From Gemmatimonadota bacterium (GTDB lineage Bacteria; Gemmatimonadota; Gemmatimonadetes; Palauibacterales; Palauibacteraceae), in the NCBI GenBank assembly GCA_022826685.1, contig JAJDUL010000049.1, positions 62,001 to 126,000 of the forward strand: 64,000 nucleotides of DNA, written 5' to 3'. The notes beneath the pieces were generated by a model that did not search any database, was not told the origin of the DNA, and saw only the letters and a list, made by a program, of their open reading frames with translations. Below, in pieces: positions 1 to 8,286 of this stretch. The position numbers and the translations under genes are program-made. Within the stretch, counting starts at the first letter, position 1. Each line of letters opens with the position of its first letter.

Positions 1-106
1 TGGAGGAGGTGCCGTGGCCTGTCCAGATGGGCGCACCCTGCCGGTGGGGGCCGGTCCGGACGACCGACCCCCGGCAGACAGAGACTTGGTGGAGTTCGTC
101 GGGCGG

Positions 107-514
107 CTAGTCGCCGCGTCCGAGCATCATCCCGACGACGGCGCCGGCCGCGCCCCACAGGACGCCGGTGACGACGACATCGACGACCACCGAGGCGAGC
201 GTCGAGGTGTTCATCGCGCCCAACGTCACGAACCCGAAGGCGACGGCGATGAGCGCACCGAGCTTCGCGCCCGCCTGAGCGCCGCCCGCGACGTCCGTCG
301 CGCCCTTCCAGCCCAGGGCGGTCGCGAGCACGCCCCCCGAGGCGAGTTGGCCTACGGCGATCCAGAGGAAATCGGGAGACTCCTTGATGACGCCGGTGGC
401 GGACCCCGCGTTGGCTGCGAAGAATCCGCCGAGCACAAGCTCATACAGTACGTAGCCCCCCACGAAAAGGACGACGGCACCGGCGACTGATGCGACGAGG
501 CACTTCGTGTTCAT
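107..514 (-). CDS. Small integral membrane protein, unknown function
   Basis: The predicted protein has 135 residues and is almost entirely hydrophobic, with about four membrane segments (roughly residues 5-30, 50-70, 83-103 and 110-130) and no catalytic motif. Spacing and size resemble small DUF1761-like membrane proteins, but I cannot confirm the family. I chose the ATG at 514 because GGAGGT lies seven bases upstream of it. An in-frame ATG at 598 would add 28 Pro/Gly-rich residues that look non-coding. The gene appears to be transcribed with a long structured leader (see 592-687) from a promoter near 706-735. Function is unknown. Confidence 0.75.
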   Translation of the reverse strand: MNTKCLVASVAGAVVLFVGGYVLYELVLGGFFAANAGSATGVIKESPDFLWIAVGQLASGGVLATALGWKGATDVAGGAQAGAKLGALIAVAFGFVTLGAMNTSTLASVVVDVVVTGVLWGAAGAVVGMMLGRGD

Positions 515-591
515 GGCGTTACCTCCGCCTGAGGGTGGGTGGCCCCCCCTGACACGTCCCGTCCCCGATCCGGCGCAGGCCTGAGACCCGG

Positions 592-687
592 GTGCCATGA
601 CGCAGAAGCTGGGCTATTCCTCGTCGGAGCGCCTGGCAGGCAACGACGCCTCGGCACTCTCGGTAGCTCGCCGATTCTGCGTCACGA
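592..687 (-). promoter_or_regulatory. Structured 5' leader RNA candidate upstream of the 107-514 gene
   Basis: On the minus strand a perfect 10-bp arm TGACGCAGAA (684-675) pairs with TTCTGCGTCA (607-598). Nested inside are GCTA/TAGC (667-664 with 616-613), CGTCG/CGACG (648-644 with 626-622) and GCCT/AGGC (641-638 with 634-631), giving one long interrupted hairpin. It lies between a candidate promoter and the start codon, as a riboswitch or attenuator would. It matches no riboswitch class I can recall. Confidence 0.45.
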
Positions 688-705
688 CACCAGCCTGCCG
701 GATTG

Positions 706-735
706 AGCATAGGAATCGTTAACGGCAGCGGACAA
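706..735 (-). promoter_or_regulatory. Candidate sigma-70-type promoter for the 107-514 gene
   Basis: Reading the minus strand, TTGTCC (735-730) and TATGCT (711-706) are separated by 18 bases. Transcription would start near 699 and include the whole inverted-repeat leader at 592-687. Support is by motif and position only. Confidence 0.35.
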
Positions 736-885
736 GAGCGGCCGCCACGTCGCCGCCCTGATGACGCCCCCTTGAGTCCCGCCCCCATCCTGTGACCAAG
801 AGGCGAACCGCAACGCTCCCGCACGCAACGTTTCCGTGCGAGACGCGGGGCGCATAGGTTGCACATCGACGCTCAGGGAATCGCC

Positions 886-1332
886 ATGCCCAACTCGAAA
901 GCCGACACCGCGAAGCCCGCACCCGCCCCCGGATCCTCCGGCACCGGTGCCAAGCCCCGTCCGCATGCGGATCGCCCCGTCTCGACGGACGCCCCGGCCC
1001 CGATGAACGGCGTCACGATCACCCGTTGGAGTCTCGGAATTTCTCTCACCCTCGCCGTCACCATCCTCGGCGGTGCGTTCACCTTCCAATCGGAGCGGAT
1101 TTCCGGCGTCGAGTCCGAGGTCCGGGATCTGCGCGCGGAACTGCACACCGAGATCAACGGCCTCCGCCAGGAAGTCAGCGCCGACATCCGCGACCTCCGC
1201 CACGAGATGCGGACCGAAATCGGCACCCTCCGCCAGGAAGTCCGCACCGACATCGGCGACCTGCGCGACGAGGTCCGCGAACTCGCCGACGTCATCCGCA
1301 CCCGCGACACCCCGGATGCCGACGCCCAGTAG
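886..1332 (+). CDS. Membrane-anchored coiled-coil protein
   Basis: This 148-residue protein has a Pro/Ala-rich N-terminal tail of about 45 residues, one membrane segment (about residues 46-67) and a C-terminal helix of repeated 11-residue units built on the pattern LR-x-E-(V/I)-R-(T/A)-(D/E)-I. The helix should form a coiled coil on one side of the membrane. The ATG at 886 has AGGGA six bases upstream; a TTG at 859 is an alternative start. A second protein of the same design is encoded at 58897-59316. No enzymatic motif is present. It may be a scaffold or tether, but that is inference. Confidence 0.7.
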   Translation: MPNSKADTAKPAPAPGSSGTGAKPRPHADRPVSTDAPAPMNGVTITRWSLGISLTLAVTILGGAFTFQSERISGVESEVRDLRAELHTEINGLRQEVSADIRDLRHEMRTEIGTLRQEVRTDIGDLRDEVRELADVIRTRDTPDADAQ

Positions 1333-1349
1333 GCCCCCGCCGGTGAGAC

Positions 1350-2624
1350 TTAGAAGCGGTCCAGCCGGGGGTTGACCACGTTGGAGTAGATCGACCCGAA
1401 GGTGTAGGAGAAGCCCACCGACACGCCGTACTCGAAGCCGCTCTGCAGGATGCGCTGCCGCAGGAGCACCTCCTCGGTGGTCGCGTCGCCGGCGGGCACG
1501 TTGAGCTGGTCGCGGATGCGCGAATAGTTCGCGTTCAGCCGCAGCGACAGGCCGCGGAAGATCCGGAAATCGGCCCCCGCGAAGGCCGTGAAGCGGTTCT
1601 TGGACGGATCGTGGAGGAACTGGGAGAAGGTGAGGAACCCGTACGATTCGCCCCACGGCTGGCGGACGCTGAGACGGACTCTGAACCGGTGGTGGGGGAG
1701 GGTCTCCTCGTGCTTCAGGAATACGGTCTGCTCGATGTAGTCGTGGTACCGGAGGCCGATCGTGTACAGAAAATTGAACTGCCTCCGGGTCGACTCCGAG
1801 TAGGGGAAGATGTTGTACTCCAGAGCCGGCCCCACCCGGAGCTGCAGGTCTTCGTTGGCGAAGCTGGAGTGTCCCACTTCGTACGCGGCGCCCGCCGACC
1901 AGTGATCCGACAGGCTCCACACGCTGAGTCCCTCCGCATCGTAGCTCTCGCGGACGCTCGTCACGGATGTCGTGTCCGAAGTCTCGAAGAGCCTCCGGTT
2001 GTAGCTCCCGCCGATCGAGAATTCGAGCTTCAGGGCGTCGGTCACCCGATCGGCCGAGAACCCGCCCCCGAGTTCGTACTCCTCGGTGCGCTCGTCCACC
2101 TCGAACTCGACGTTCGAGCGCAGCCGGAAAGTCCAGAAGTTCCAGGGGTCGTCTTCGGGTCTGGCCGCAGCCTCGCCGCCCTCCGCACCGTCGTAGCGGA
2201 CGTCGATGTTGGCGGCCTGCTCCGTGCGGGCGATGTAGCGCAGCAGTCCCAGTTCGAGTACGCGCGCGACCTCGGTCAGCCGCTGCTCGACCGCGAGGTT
2301 GACGCGGGTCACGACCTCGAGCCGATCCGTGACGTCTGCGAACTCCTCCCGCCCGATGAAGTCGAGCGTGAAGCGCTGGCCACCACTGCCCGTGCCTTCC
2401 GAGGTCATGAGCACGTGGACCTGCGCGTCCTCGCGGTCGCGCGTGTAGTTCACGTACGGGATCTCGCGCCGGTAGAAGTCGAAGTCGCACATGCCGCGGC
2501 CAGCGTCGCAGTCGAAGAAGACGCGAAGGGCGCCGTTGCCGTTGGCGATGGGCGTCACCTCCTGCGCGGGCAGGGGAACGGCGACCAGGCAGGCCGCGGC
2601 AGCGAGACAGGTCGAGAGCTTCAC
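1350..2624 (-). CDS. Probable outer-membrane beta-barrel protein
   Basis: The 424-residue product begins with a signal peptide (about residues 1-20, ending PLPAQ) and is then rich in alternating aromatic and polar strands, for example FRLRSNVEFEV, LKLEFSIGGSYN and FLTFSQFLHD. It ends in Phe after a tyrosine- and phenylalanine-rich last strand, as outer-membrane barrels do. I chose the GTG at 2624 because it places the signal peptide at the N-terminus; AAGGAT lies upstream. It is convergent with the coiled-coil gene, with only 17 bases between the two stops. The substrate or role is unknown. Confidence 0.7.
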   Translation of the reverse strand: MKLSTCLAAAACLVAVPLPAQEVTPIANGNGALRVFFDCDAGRGMCDFDFYRREIPYVNYTRDREDAQVHVLMTSEGTGSGGQRFTLDFIGREEFADVTDRLEVVTRVNLAVEQRLTEVARVLELGLLRYIARTEQAANIDVRYDGAEGGEAAARPEDDPWNFWTFRLRSNVEFEVDERTEEYELGGGFSADRVTDALKLEFSIGGSYNRRLFETSDTTSVTSVRESYDAEGLSVWSLSDHWSAGAAYEVGHSSFANEDLQLRVGPALEYNIFPYSESTRRQFNFLYTIGLRYHDYIEQTVFLKHEETLPHHRFRVRLSVRQPWGESYGFLTFSQFLHDPSKNRFTAFAGADFRIFRGLSLRLNANYSRIRDQLNVPAGDATTEEVLLRQRILQSGFEYGVSVGFSYTFGSIYSNVVNPRLDRF

Positions 2625-2647
2625 TCGGGGATATCCTTGATGGACGG

Positions 2648-3022
<375 letters not shown>

Positions 3023-3142
3023 GGGATCGCTCCGGGTTGTGGGCGCTGTGGCGACGGTCGCCGGGAAACTGATGCTCCGGGGCCGCGCCGCCAACGGTGC
3101 GCGCCGAGACCGCCCGGCTCTCCGGTTCCGGCCGTCCGCGCG

Positions 3143-4282
3143 ATGAGCGCCCTCCGTCTTTCGCTCCGCTCACCGCAACTGCGGCGCGAGGCCGCGGAGG
3201 GGATCCTCGATCCGTCCGCGGCCGCGACAGCCAGGGACGTGATCCGAAGCTGGCATGGATACGACGCGACGCCGATGGTAACACTGCCGGGGCTCGCCGC
3301 GTTGCTGGGAGTGGAATCGGTCCGAGTAAAGGACGAATCGCCGCGCTTCGGGCTCGGCTCGTTCAAGGCGCTCGGCGGGGCGTTCGCGGTCCTGCGCGCG
3401 CTGCAGGACGAGATCGAGCGCCGGAACGGCACGCGTCCGACGGCGGCGGAGCTGCGGGCCGGGCATCCGCTGGCGGCGGAGATCACCGTCACGACCGCCT
3501 CGGCGGGGAACCACGGCCGATCCGTGGCGTGGGGAAGCGCCGAGTTCGGCTGTCGCTGCGTGATCTTCCTTCCGGAAGACGCGATACCGGCTCGCGCCCG
3601 CGCGATCGAGGAACACGGAGCGAGGGTCGTCCGCGTACCCGGCGAGTACGACGGTGTCGTCGGGCACACCGACCGGGAAGCCGCGCGGAACGGCTGGATC
3701 GTCGTCTCCGACACGGCGTACGGAGGGTACGAGGAGACGCCTCGCCGCATCATGGCGGGCTACACGCTCCTCGCCGCGGAGATGCTGGACGACCTTGCCG
3801 ATGCCGGCGCGGCGCCGCTGACGCACCTCTTCGTGCAGGCGGGCGTCGGCGGCCTCGCGACCGGGGTGTGCGGCCATTTCGCGCAGGTGTGCGGCGAGGG
3901 GCGGCCGCGCTTCATCGCCGTCGAGCCGTGGCGGGCCGACTGCTTCGGCCGGAGCCTGCGACTCGGCCGGGCGAGCATGGCGGAACCGCCGTTCCACACC
4001 GCGATGGGCGGTCTCGCCGCCGGCGTCGCGTCGACGATCGCCTGGGACTATCTGGCGCCGCTGCTCGACGCGGCGATCGCGCTCCCCGAGCCCGTGTGGA
4101 CCGCCGGCGCCGAGGCGCTCGAGTCCGGTCGGCTGGGCGCCCGCATCATCGCGGGCCCGTCCGGCGCCGCCGGCGCAGGAGCGCTCCTCGCCCTCGCCCG
4201 CCTCCCCGGCCTGCGCCGGCTCCTCGGCCTCGACGCGTCCTCGAGGGTCGGCGCGCTCGTCACCGAGCAGCGTTTCGACTGA
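3143..4282 (+). CDS. Diaminopropionate ammonia-lyase-like PLP enzyme
   Basis: This 379-residue protein is a fold-type II PLP enzyme. The Schiff-base lysine is K75 in GSFKALGGA, followed by the [13 protein letters not shown] substrate and cofactor loop, the VQAGVGGLA phosphate-binding stretch and a C-terminal AGPSGAAG segment. The opening pattern and length match diaminopropionate ammonia-lyase (YgeX type), which breaks 2,3-diaminopropionate to pyruvate and ammonia. Threonine/serine dehydratase activity is the alternative. The ATG at 3143 has no strong Shine-Dalgarno. It is divergent from the VOC gene and followed in the same direction by an M20 peptidase, suggesting amino-acid catabolism. Confidence 0.85.
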   Translation: MSALRLSLRSPQLRREAAEGILDPSAAATARDVIRSWHGYDATPMVTLPGLAALLGVESVRVKDESPRFGLGSFKALGGAFAVLRALQDEIERRNGTRPTAAELRAGHPLAAEITVTTASAGNHGRSVAWGSAEFGCRCVIFLPEDAIPARARAIEEHGARVVRVPGEYDGVVGHTDREAARNGWIVVSDTAYGGYEETPRRIMAGYTLLAAEMLDDLADAGAAPLTHLFVQAGVGGLATGVCGHFAQVCGEGRPRFIAVEPWRADCFGRSLRLGRASMAEPPFHTAMGGLAAGVASTIAWDYLAPLLDAAIALPEPVWTAGAEALESGRLGARIIAGPSGAAGAGALLALARLPGLRRLLGLDASSRVGALVTEQRFD

Positions 4283-4292
4283 CCGCGGCCGC

Positions 4293-4320
4293 TTGCCGCC
4301 GGCCTCCTCGTCCGTATAGT
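4293..4320 (+). promoter_or_regulatory. Candidate promoter for the M20 peptidase gene
   Basis: TTGCCG (4293-4298) and TATAGT (4315-4320) are separated by 16 bases, about 75 bases upstream of the peptidase start at 4396 and just after the stop of the preceding lyase gene. The motif and spacing fit a housekeeping promoter, which would let the peptidase be expressed separately from the lyase. Confidence 0.4.
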
Positions 4321-4395
4321 CGATCACGCCGATCATCGAGTCGCCCGCGCGACCGCCACGGCACGCCGAGTCCCCTCGATCCGCCCGGGAGCCAC

Positions 4396-5769
4396 ATGTC
4401 CGATTTCGCCACCCATATCGACCGCGAACTGCCTCGCTTTCACGACGAACTGACGGCCTTTCTCCGCATTCCGAGCGTCAGCACCGATCCTGGGCATGCG
4501 GGCGACGTCCGCGCGTGCGCGGACTGGGTCGCGGAGCACCTCCTCGCGGCGGGGATGCACGAGGCCGAGGTCATCGAAACCGGGGGGCATCCGATCGCCG
4601 TCGGCGAACGGATCCACTCCGAAGACGCCCCGACCGTGCTCGTATACGGGCACTACGACGTGCAGCCCTCGGAGCCCGACGAGCTGTGGACGAGCCCGCC
4701 GTTCGACCCGGAGATCCGCGACGGCCGCCTCTACGCCCGCGGATCGATCGACGACAAGGGGCAGGTCCACATGCACATCAAGGCGCTCGAGACGCGCCTG
4801 GCGACCGGGGCGGGCGTGCCAGTCAATCTCAAGCTCGTGATCGAGGGCGAGGAAGAGGTGGGAAGCCGCCACCTCGCGGCGTTCCTCCACGAGCACGCGG
4901 AGCGGCTCGCGTGCGACGCGATCCTCGTCAGCGACACCGGGATGTTCTCCCCCGAGTTGCCGTGCATCACGACCGGGCTGCGGGGCATCGTCTACACCGA
5001 GATCAACGTCCACGGCCCCGCGTCGGACCTTCACTCCGGCACCTACGGCGGCGCGGTCGTGAACCCCGCCAACGCGATGGCCGCCATCCTCGCCGGCCTC
5101 CGCGACGAAAATGGCCGGGCCACCGTGCCGGGATACTACGATGCCGTTCGACCCATCAGCCCCCGCGAACGCGCCGATCTCGAACGCCTCCCCATGGATG
5201 AGGAGACGCTCCGCGTGGGCGTCGGGGCACCGGCGCTCGGCGGGGAGACCGGGTTCTCCGCGCTCGAGCGGCTGTGGTATCGCCCCACGCTCGACGTGAA
5301 CGGGCTGCTCAGCGGCTTCACGGGCGAGGGCTCGAAGACCGTCCTGCCCTCGCATGCGATGGCGAAGGTGTCGATGCGGCTGGTTCCGGATCAGGACCCG
5401 GCGCAGGTGGTCGAGGCCTTCGAGGCCCGCGTTCGCGAACTCGCGCCGGAGGGCGTGACCGTCGAGATCAAGCGCTCCCACGGCGGCGCGCCCTGGGTGG
5501 CCGACACCGAACATCCCGTCTTCGACGCCGCGTCCGCCGCGCTGGAGTCGGGGTTCGGCGCTCCGCCCGCGTACATCCGCGAGGGCGGCTCGATCCCCAT
5601 CGTGCAGGAGTTCGAGGAGACGTTCGGCGCCCCGGCGCTCCTCATCGGCTTCGGGCTGCCGGGAAGCAACATGCACGCGCCGGACGAGTGGATCGATCTC
5701 GAGGTCTACCGAAAGGGGATCGCGGCCCTCGCCGACCTCTACGGCCGCCTCGCCGACCCACTCGCCTGA
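4396..5769 (+). CDS. M20 family dipeptidase
   Basis: The protein has 457 residues and is a cytoplasmic zinc dipeptidase of family M20 (CNDP/dapE-like). Metal and catalytic residues are visible in YGHYDVQP (H86, D88), ARGSIDDKGQ (D119/D120), IEGEEEVGS (around 150-157) and a C-terminal NMHAPDEW histidine. A dimerisation domain is inserted near residues 200-330. The ATG at 4396 follows GGGAGCC. Length is normal for the family. It is tail-to-tail with the OsmC gene, with only 12 bases between the stops. The likely role is hydrolysis of dipeptides for amino-acid supply; exact specificity is unknown. Confidence 0.9.
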   Translation: MSDFATHIDRELPRFHDELTAFLRIPSVSTDPGHAGDVRACADWVAEHLLAAGMHEAEVIETGGHPIAVGERIHSEDAPTVLVYGHYDVQPSEPDELWTSPPFDPEIRDGRLYARGSIDDKGQVHMHIKALETRLATGAGVPVNLKLVIEGEEEVGSRHLAAFLHEHAERLACDAILVSDTGMFSPELPCITTGLRGIVYTEINVHGPASDLHSGTYGGAVVNPANAMAAILAGLRDENGRATVPGYYDAVRPISPRERADLERLPMDEETLRVGVGAPALGGETGFSALERLWYRPTLDVNGLLSGFTGEGSKTVLPSHAMAKVSMRLVPDQDPAQVVEAFEARVRELAPEGVTVEIKRSHGGAPWVADTEHPVFDAASAALESGFGAPPAYIREGGSIPIVQEFEETFGAPALLIGFGLPGSNMHAPDEWIDLEVYRKGIAALADLYGRLADPLA

Positions 5770-5781
5770 GCCGCCGCGAGT

Positions 5782-6249
5782 TCAGTCGATCGGGACGACG
5801 TCGAGTTCCGTCGTGATGTCGATGCAGCCGGAAAGCGTTCGGTAGACCGGACACTTCGGCGGATGGGCCTCGAACGCGCGCCGGATCGCATCGGCGTGCG
5901 CCTCATCCGCCTGCAGGAGGTATCGGGCCCGGATCCGCCGGATCACGAGCACGCCCTCGTCCGTCTCGACCTCGCCCTCCACGTTAGCCACCAACCGTCC
6001 CTCATCCGCCTTGACACCGCGCGCTTCCAGCGCGCCCCCGAAGGTTCCGGCCAGTCAGCCGCCGGTCGCGGCGATGACATAGTCGAGTGTCGTGGCAATG
6101 TCGCGGTTGTCGCGAACGCCGTAGTACTCGGCGACTGCGGAATGCACGCCGAAATCGACCGGCGCATCCGTGGCCGGGATCTCCGCCGTGCGATATGGAC
6201 CCTTCTGCCGCACGATCTTCACGTGCGAGTGGTAGACGACTTCACTCAT
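5782..6249 (-). CDS. OsmC family peroxidase-like protein, probable selenoprotein (in-frame TGA = Sec65)
   Basis: Read through one in-frame TGA (6057-6055), this gene encodes 155 residues covering the whole OsmC fold. The N-terminal half ends ...DYVIAATGG, the TGA is codon 65, and the frame continues LAGTFGGALEARGV... to a second redox cysteine, C133, in PPKCPVYRTL. In OsmC/Ohr proteins the codon-65 position is the peroxidatic cysteine, so TGA replaces exactly that residue. Both halves keep family-like sequence without any frameshift, and a SECIS-like hairpin follows the TGA. The ATG at 6249 overlaps the Nudix stop as ATGA, so translation is coupled. OsmC proteins reduce organic hydroperoxides in the cytoplasm. 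The alternative is a nonsense-mutated pseudogene. Selenocysteine machinery (selA, selB, selC, selD) lies outside this window, so the call is inferred. Confidence 0.75.
6019..6057 (-). promoter_or_regulatory. SECIS-like hairpin with its UGA codon
   Basis: On the minus strand, 19 bases after the TGA (6057-6055), a perfect GCGCGC/GCGCGC stem (6035-6030 with 6024-6019) closes the five-base loop TGGAA (6029-6025). The apical loop starts 25 bases after the TGA and has G as its second base. Bacterial SECIS elements have a stem-loop directly downstream of the UGA, with a short loop about 16-37 bases away and a G in its first two positions, so this fits. Confidence 0.65.
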
Positions 6250-6842
6250 TGGCCGGTTCTCTCCGTGATGATGTCGAGGAAGTTCATGACGACGCGGTGC
6301 GTGAGCCCCCAGATGGCGTCGCCCTCGTACAAGATGGAGGGCCACACATGTTCGTGGCCACCATCGGGATAGCGGACTTCCGAGCGCAGTGCCGGGTCAC
6401 GCAGCGCGCGGAGCGGAGCCCACACATGATACTGCACTTCGGCGTTCGTCGAGACCCGTGCGCCCCCCCCGTGCCACGCGACGAAGGGGGAGATGAGGAT
6501 CGACGGGATCCGGCGCGTCACCGGGTGCAGGTCGTCGAGCCGTCCGAGGAACCCGTTGCGCGGAAGATCGAGCCCCACCTCCTCGCGCAACTCGCGGCGC
6601 GCCGTCTCCAAAAGATCCGCGTCCGCCGCGTCCCGGTGTCCGCCGGGAAGCGCCATATGACCGGACCACGGGTCGCCGGGGAGCTCCGCCCGACGGACGA
6701 AGAGCACTTCCAGGTCGCGATCGCGCGGACGGACCACGAGCGTCACGGCCGCGTGCCGCTCCGCCGCCCCGGGATCGACCTCGGTGTGACCCGCCGTGAC
6801 CAGCCGATGAGCGACCCGTACCGCGCTCCAACCCTTGCTCAC
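6246..6842 (-). CDS. Nudix hydrolase, CoA-pyrophosphatase-like
   Basis: The protein has 198 residues. The Nudix box runs from about G68 to L91 (GGHRDAADADLLETARRE followed by LREEVGL), with the extra spacing and preceding GHMALPGG seen in CoA pyrophosphatases of the NudL type. Those enzymes cut CoA or similar nucleotide pyrophosphates. The GTG start at 6842 overlaps the rsgA stop as GTGA, and its own stop overlaps the OsmC start as ATGA, so the three genes are translationally coupled. The exact substrate is inferred from the motif pattern. Confidence 0.85.
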   Translation of the reverse strand: MSKGWSAVRVAHRLVTAGHTEVDPGAAERHAAVTLVVRPRDRDLEVLFVRRAELPGDPWSGHMALPGGHRDAADADLLETARRELREEVGLDLPRNGFLGRLDDLHPVTRRIPSILISPFVAWHGGGARVSTNAEVQYHVWAPLRALRDPALRSEVRYPDGGHEHVWPSILYEGDAIWGLTHRVVMNFLDIITERTGQ

Positions 6843-7750
6843 CGGCCCTTCTCCGCCTCGTCGAGGAGGCGCAGGTAGCTCTCCAGCCGCCGCCGCGCGA
6901 TCGTCCCAACCTCCACGGCCGCGCGAACCGCGCAGTCCGGCTCCACCCGATGCCGGCAGTCCGCGAACCGGCAGGCGTCGCTCATCGCGGCGATCTCGAC
7001 GAAGCCCCCCGACAGCTCCGCCGGATCCAGCTCCCACAGCGCCAGGTACTGCAAGCCGGGCGTGTCCGCCACATAGCCGCCCCCCGGATATCGATAGAGC
7101 GCCGACGCCACGGTCGTATGCCGCCCCCGACCCCGCCGCTCGCTGATCTCGCCCACACGCAGGTCGAGTTCCGGCACGAGTGCGTTCAACAGGCTCGACT
7201 TCCCCACGCCCGACTGCCCGCTGAGCACCGTGATCCGCCCTGCGAGGCGTCCCGAAAGCGCCTCCAGTCCCGCCCTCGATTCGACGCTCGTCCGCAGCGT
7301 TTCCACGCCGAGCGCCGCGTACTGCTCGAGGCCGTCTCCGGGCACAGGCTCCGCGAGGTCCGTCTTGTTCACGACGAGGAAGGCGTCGATGCCGCTCAGC
7401 GCCGCGAGCGCGAGCAGTCGGTCCACCATGAGGAAGTCGGGATCGGGCGCCGTCACCGAGACGACGACGGCGACCTGGTCCACGTTCGCCACGATCACCT
7501 GCTCCCGCCGCTTGGAGACGCCGTGCCGGGAGAGCGCGCCGCTTCGCGCGCGAAGCCGAACGATCCGCATCTCGTCGCCGGCGCGTTCCAGCTCGACGAG
7601 GTCGCCGACCGAAACGATGCGCGAGTCCGTCCGCTTCAGGCGCCCCCGCAGCGAGGCCCGGACCACCGTCTTGGAATCGTCGACGTGATAGACCCCACCC
7701 GCGATCCGCAGCACGCGGCCAACGGTAGCGGAGGGGCCGCCGGAGCTCAC
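6839..7750 (-). CDS. rsgA: Ribosome small subunit-dependent GTPase RsgA
   Basis: The protein has 303 residues, normal for RsgA. After an N-terminal OB fold come the circularly permuted GTPase motifs: G4 NKTD at 128-131, the P-loop GQSGVGKSS at 178-186 and G3 DTPG at 229-232. The C-terminal zinc knuckle uses C260, C265, H267 and C273. RsgA binds the 30S subunit and hydrolyses GTP during late maturation. The GTG at 7750 is 34 bases after the sufU stop, so it probably rides on the suf transcript. The following Nudix gene overlaps it by four bases. Confidence 0.95.
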   Translation of the reverse strand: MSSGGPSATVGRVLRIAGGVYHVDDSKTVVRASLRGRLKRTDSRIVSVGDLVELERAGDEMRIVRLRARSGALSRHGVSKRREQVIVANVDQVAVVVSVTAPDPDFLMVDRLLALAALSGIDAFLVVNKTDLAEPVPGDGLEQYAALGVETLRTSVESRAGLEALSGRLAGRITVLSGQSGVGKSSLLNALVPELDLRVGEISERRGRGRHTTVASALYRYPGGGYVADTPGLQYLALWELDPAELSGGFVEIAAMSDACRFADCRHRVEPDCAVRAAVEVGTIARRRLESYLRLLDEAEKGR

Positions 7751-7784
7751 GCCGAGCTGCGGCTTCCGTCCGGAGTCGGGGAGT

Positions 7785-8282
7785 TCACCCGGAGCCGCCG
7801 TCGGCGTCCGTCCCGTCGCCCAGCTCCTCGAGACAGTTCCACGCCAGCAGTGCGCACTTGATGCGGACCGGAAACTTCGAGACCCCCGCCAGCGTGCGCA
7901 GATCGCCGAGGTCGTCGTCCGACAGCAGCGCTCCGTCTCCGTGCAGGAGGTGCGTGAACTTGCGGGAGAGTTCCAGCGCCTGCTCGAGCGACTTGCCCCG
8001 CACGCGTCCCGTGAGCATCGACGCCGACGCCAGGCTGATCGAGCACCCGCGGCCCAGGAAGCGCGCCTCGGCGATGGTCCCCCCTTCCACGCGCAACATG
8101 AGTTCGATCACGTCGCCGCAAAGCGGGTTGTTCATCGTGATCGCGTGCGTGGCTCCGTCCAGCTGCCCCTTGTTCCGGGGTTTCCGGTAGTGATCGAGGA
8201 TGACTTCCTGGTACAGCTGATTGAGCGACGAAGGGATCTCCCGATCAATCGTCCCGGGCGTCGTCGAACGGGGTTCGATCAT
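7785..8282 (-). CDS. sufU: SufU iron-sulfur scaffold / sulfur-transfer protein
   Basis: The protein has 165 residues. The three SufU/IscU cysteines are C55 (NNPLCGD, with D57), C80 (GRGCSIS) and C143 (RIKCALL), and the insertion around residues 90-130 between C80 and C143 is the SufU-type one. In organisms with this gene order SufU accepts persulfide from SufS and passes it to SufBCD; it replaces SufE, which I do not see here. Its start is four bases after the sufS stop, consistent with a SufS-SufU pair. The final residues (DGTDADGGSG) are a low-complexity tail. Confidence 0.93.
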   Translation of the reverse strand: MIEPRSTTPGTIDREIPSSLNQLYQEVILDHYRKPRNKGQLDGATHAITMNNPLCGDVIELMLRVEGGTIAEARFLGRGCSISLASASMLTGRVRGKSLEQALELSRKFTHLLHGDGALLSDDDLGDLRTLAGVSKFPVRIKCALLAWNCLEELGDGTDADGGSG

Positions 8283-8286
8283 GGCT

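Noticed and set aside
1-106. A gene at the left edge
   Set aside because: No frame there shows a ribosome site, domain or coding-like composition; I see nothing reliable in it.
3097-5769. Long fusion of an N-terminal region to the M20 peptidase
   Set aside because: The upstream part of that frame is antiframe to the lyase gene and rich in Arg/Gly; the peptidase starts at the ATG at 4396 with its own ribosome site and promoter.
5782-6345. Two separate short OsmC-like fragments or a pseudogene
   Set aside because: The two parts are in the same frame, meet at one TGA at the cysteine position, keep family-like sequence on both sides, and a SECIS-like hairpin follows. A single selenoprotein gene explains this better, though a nonsense mutation cannot be excluded.
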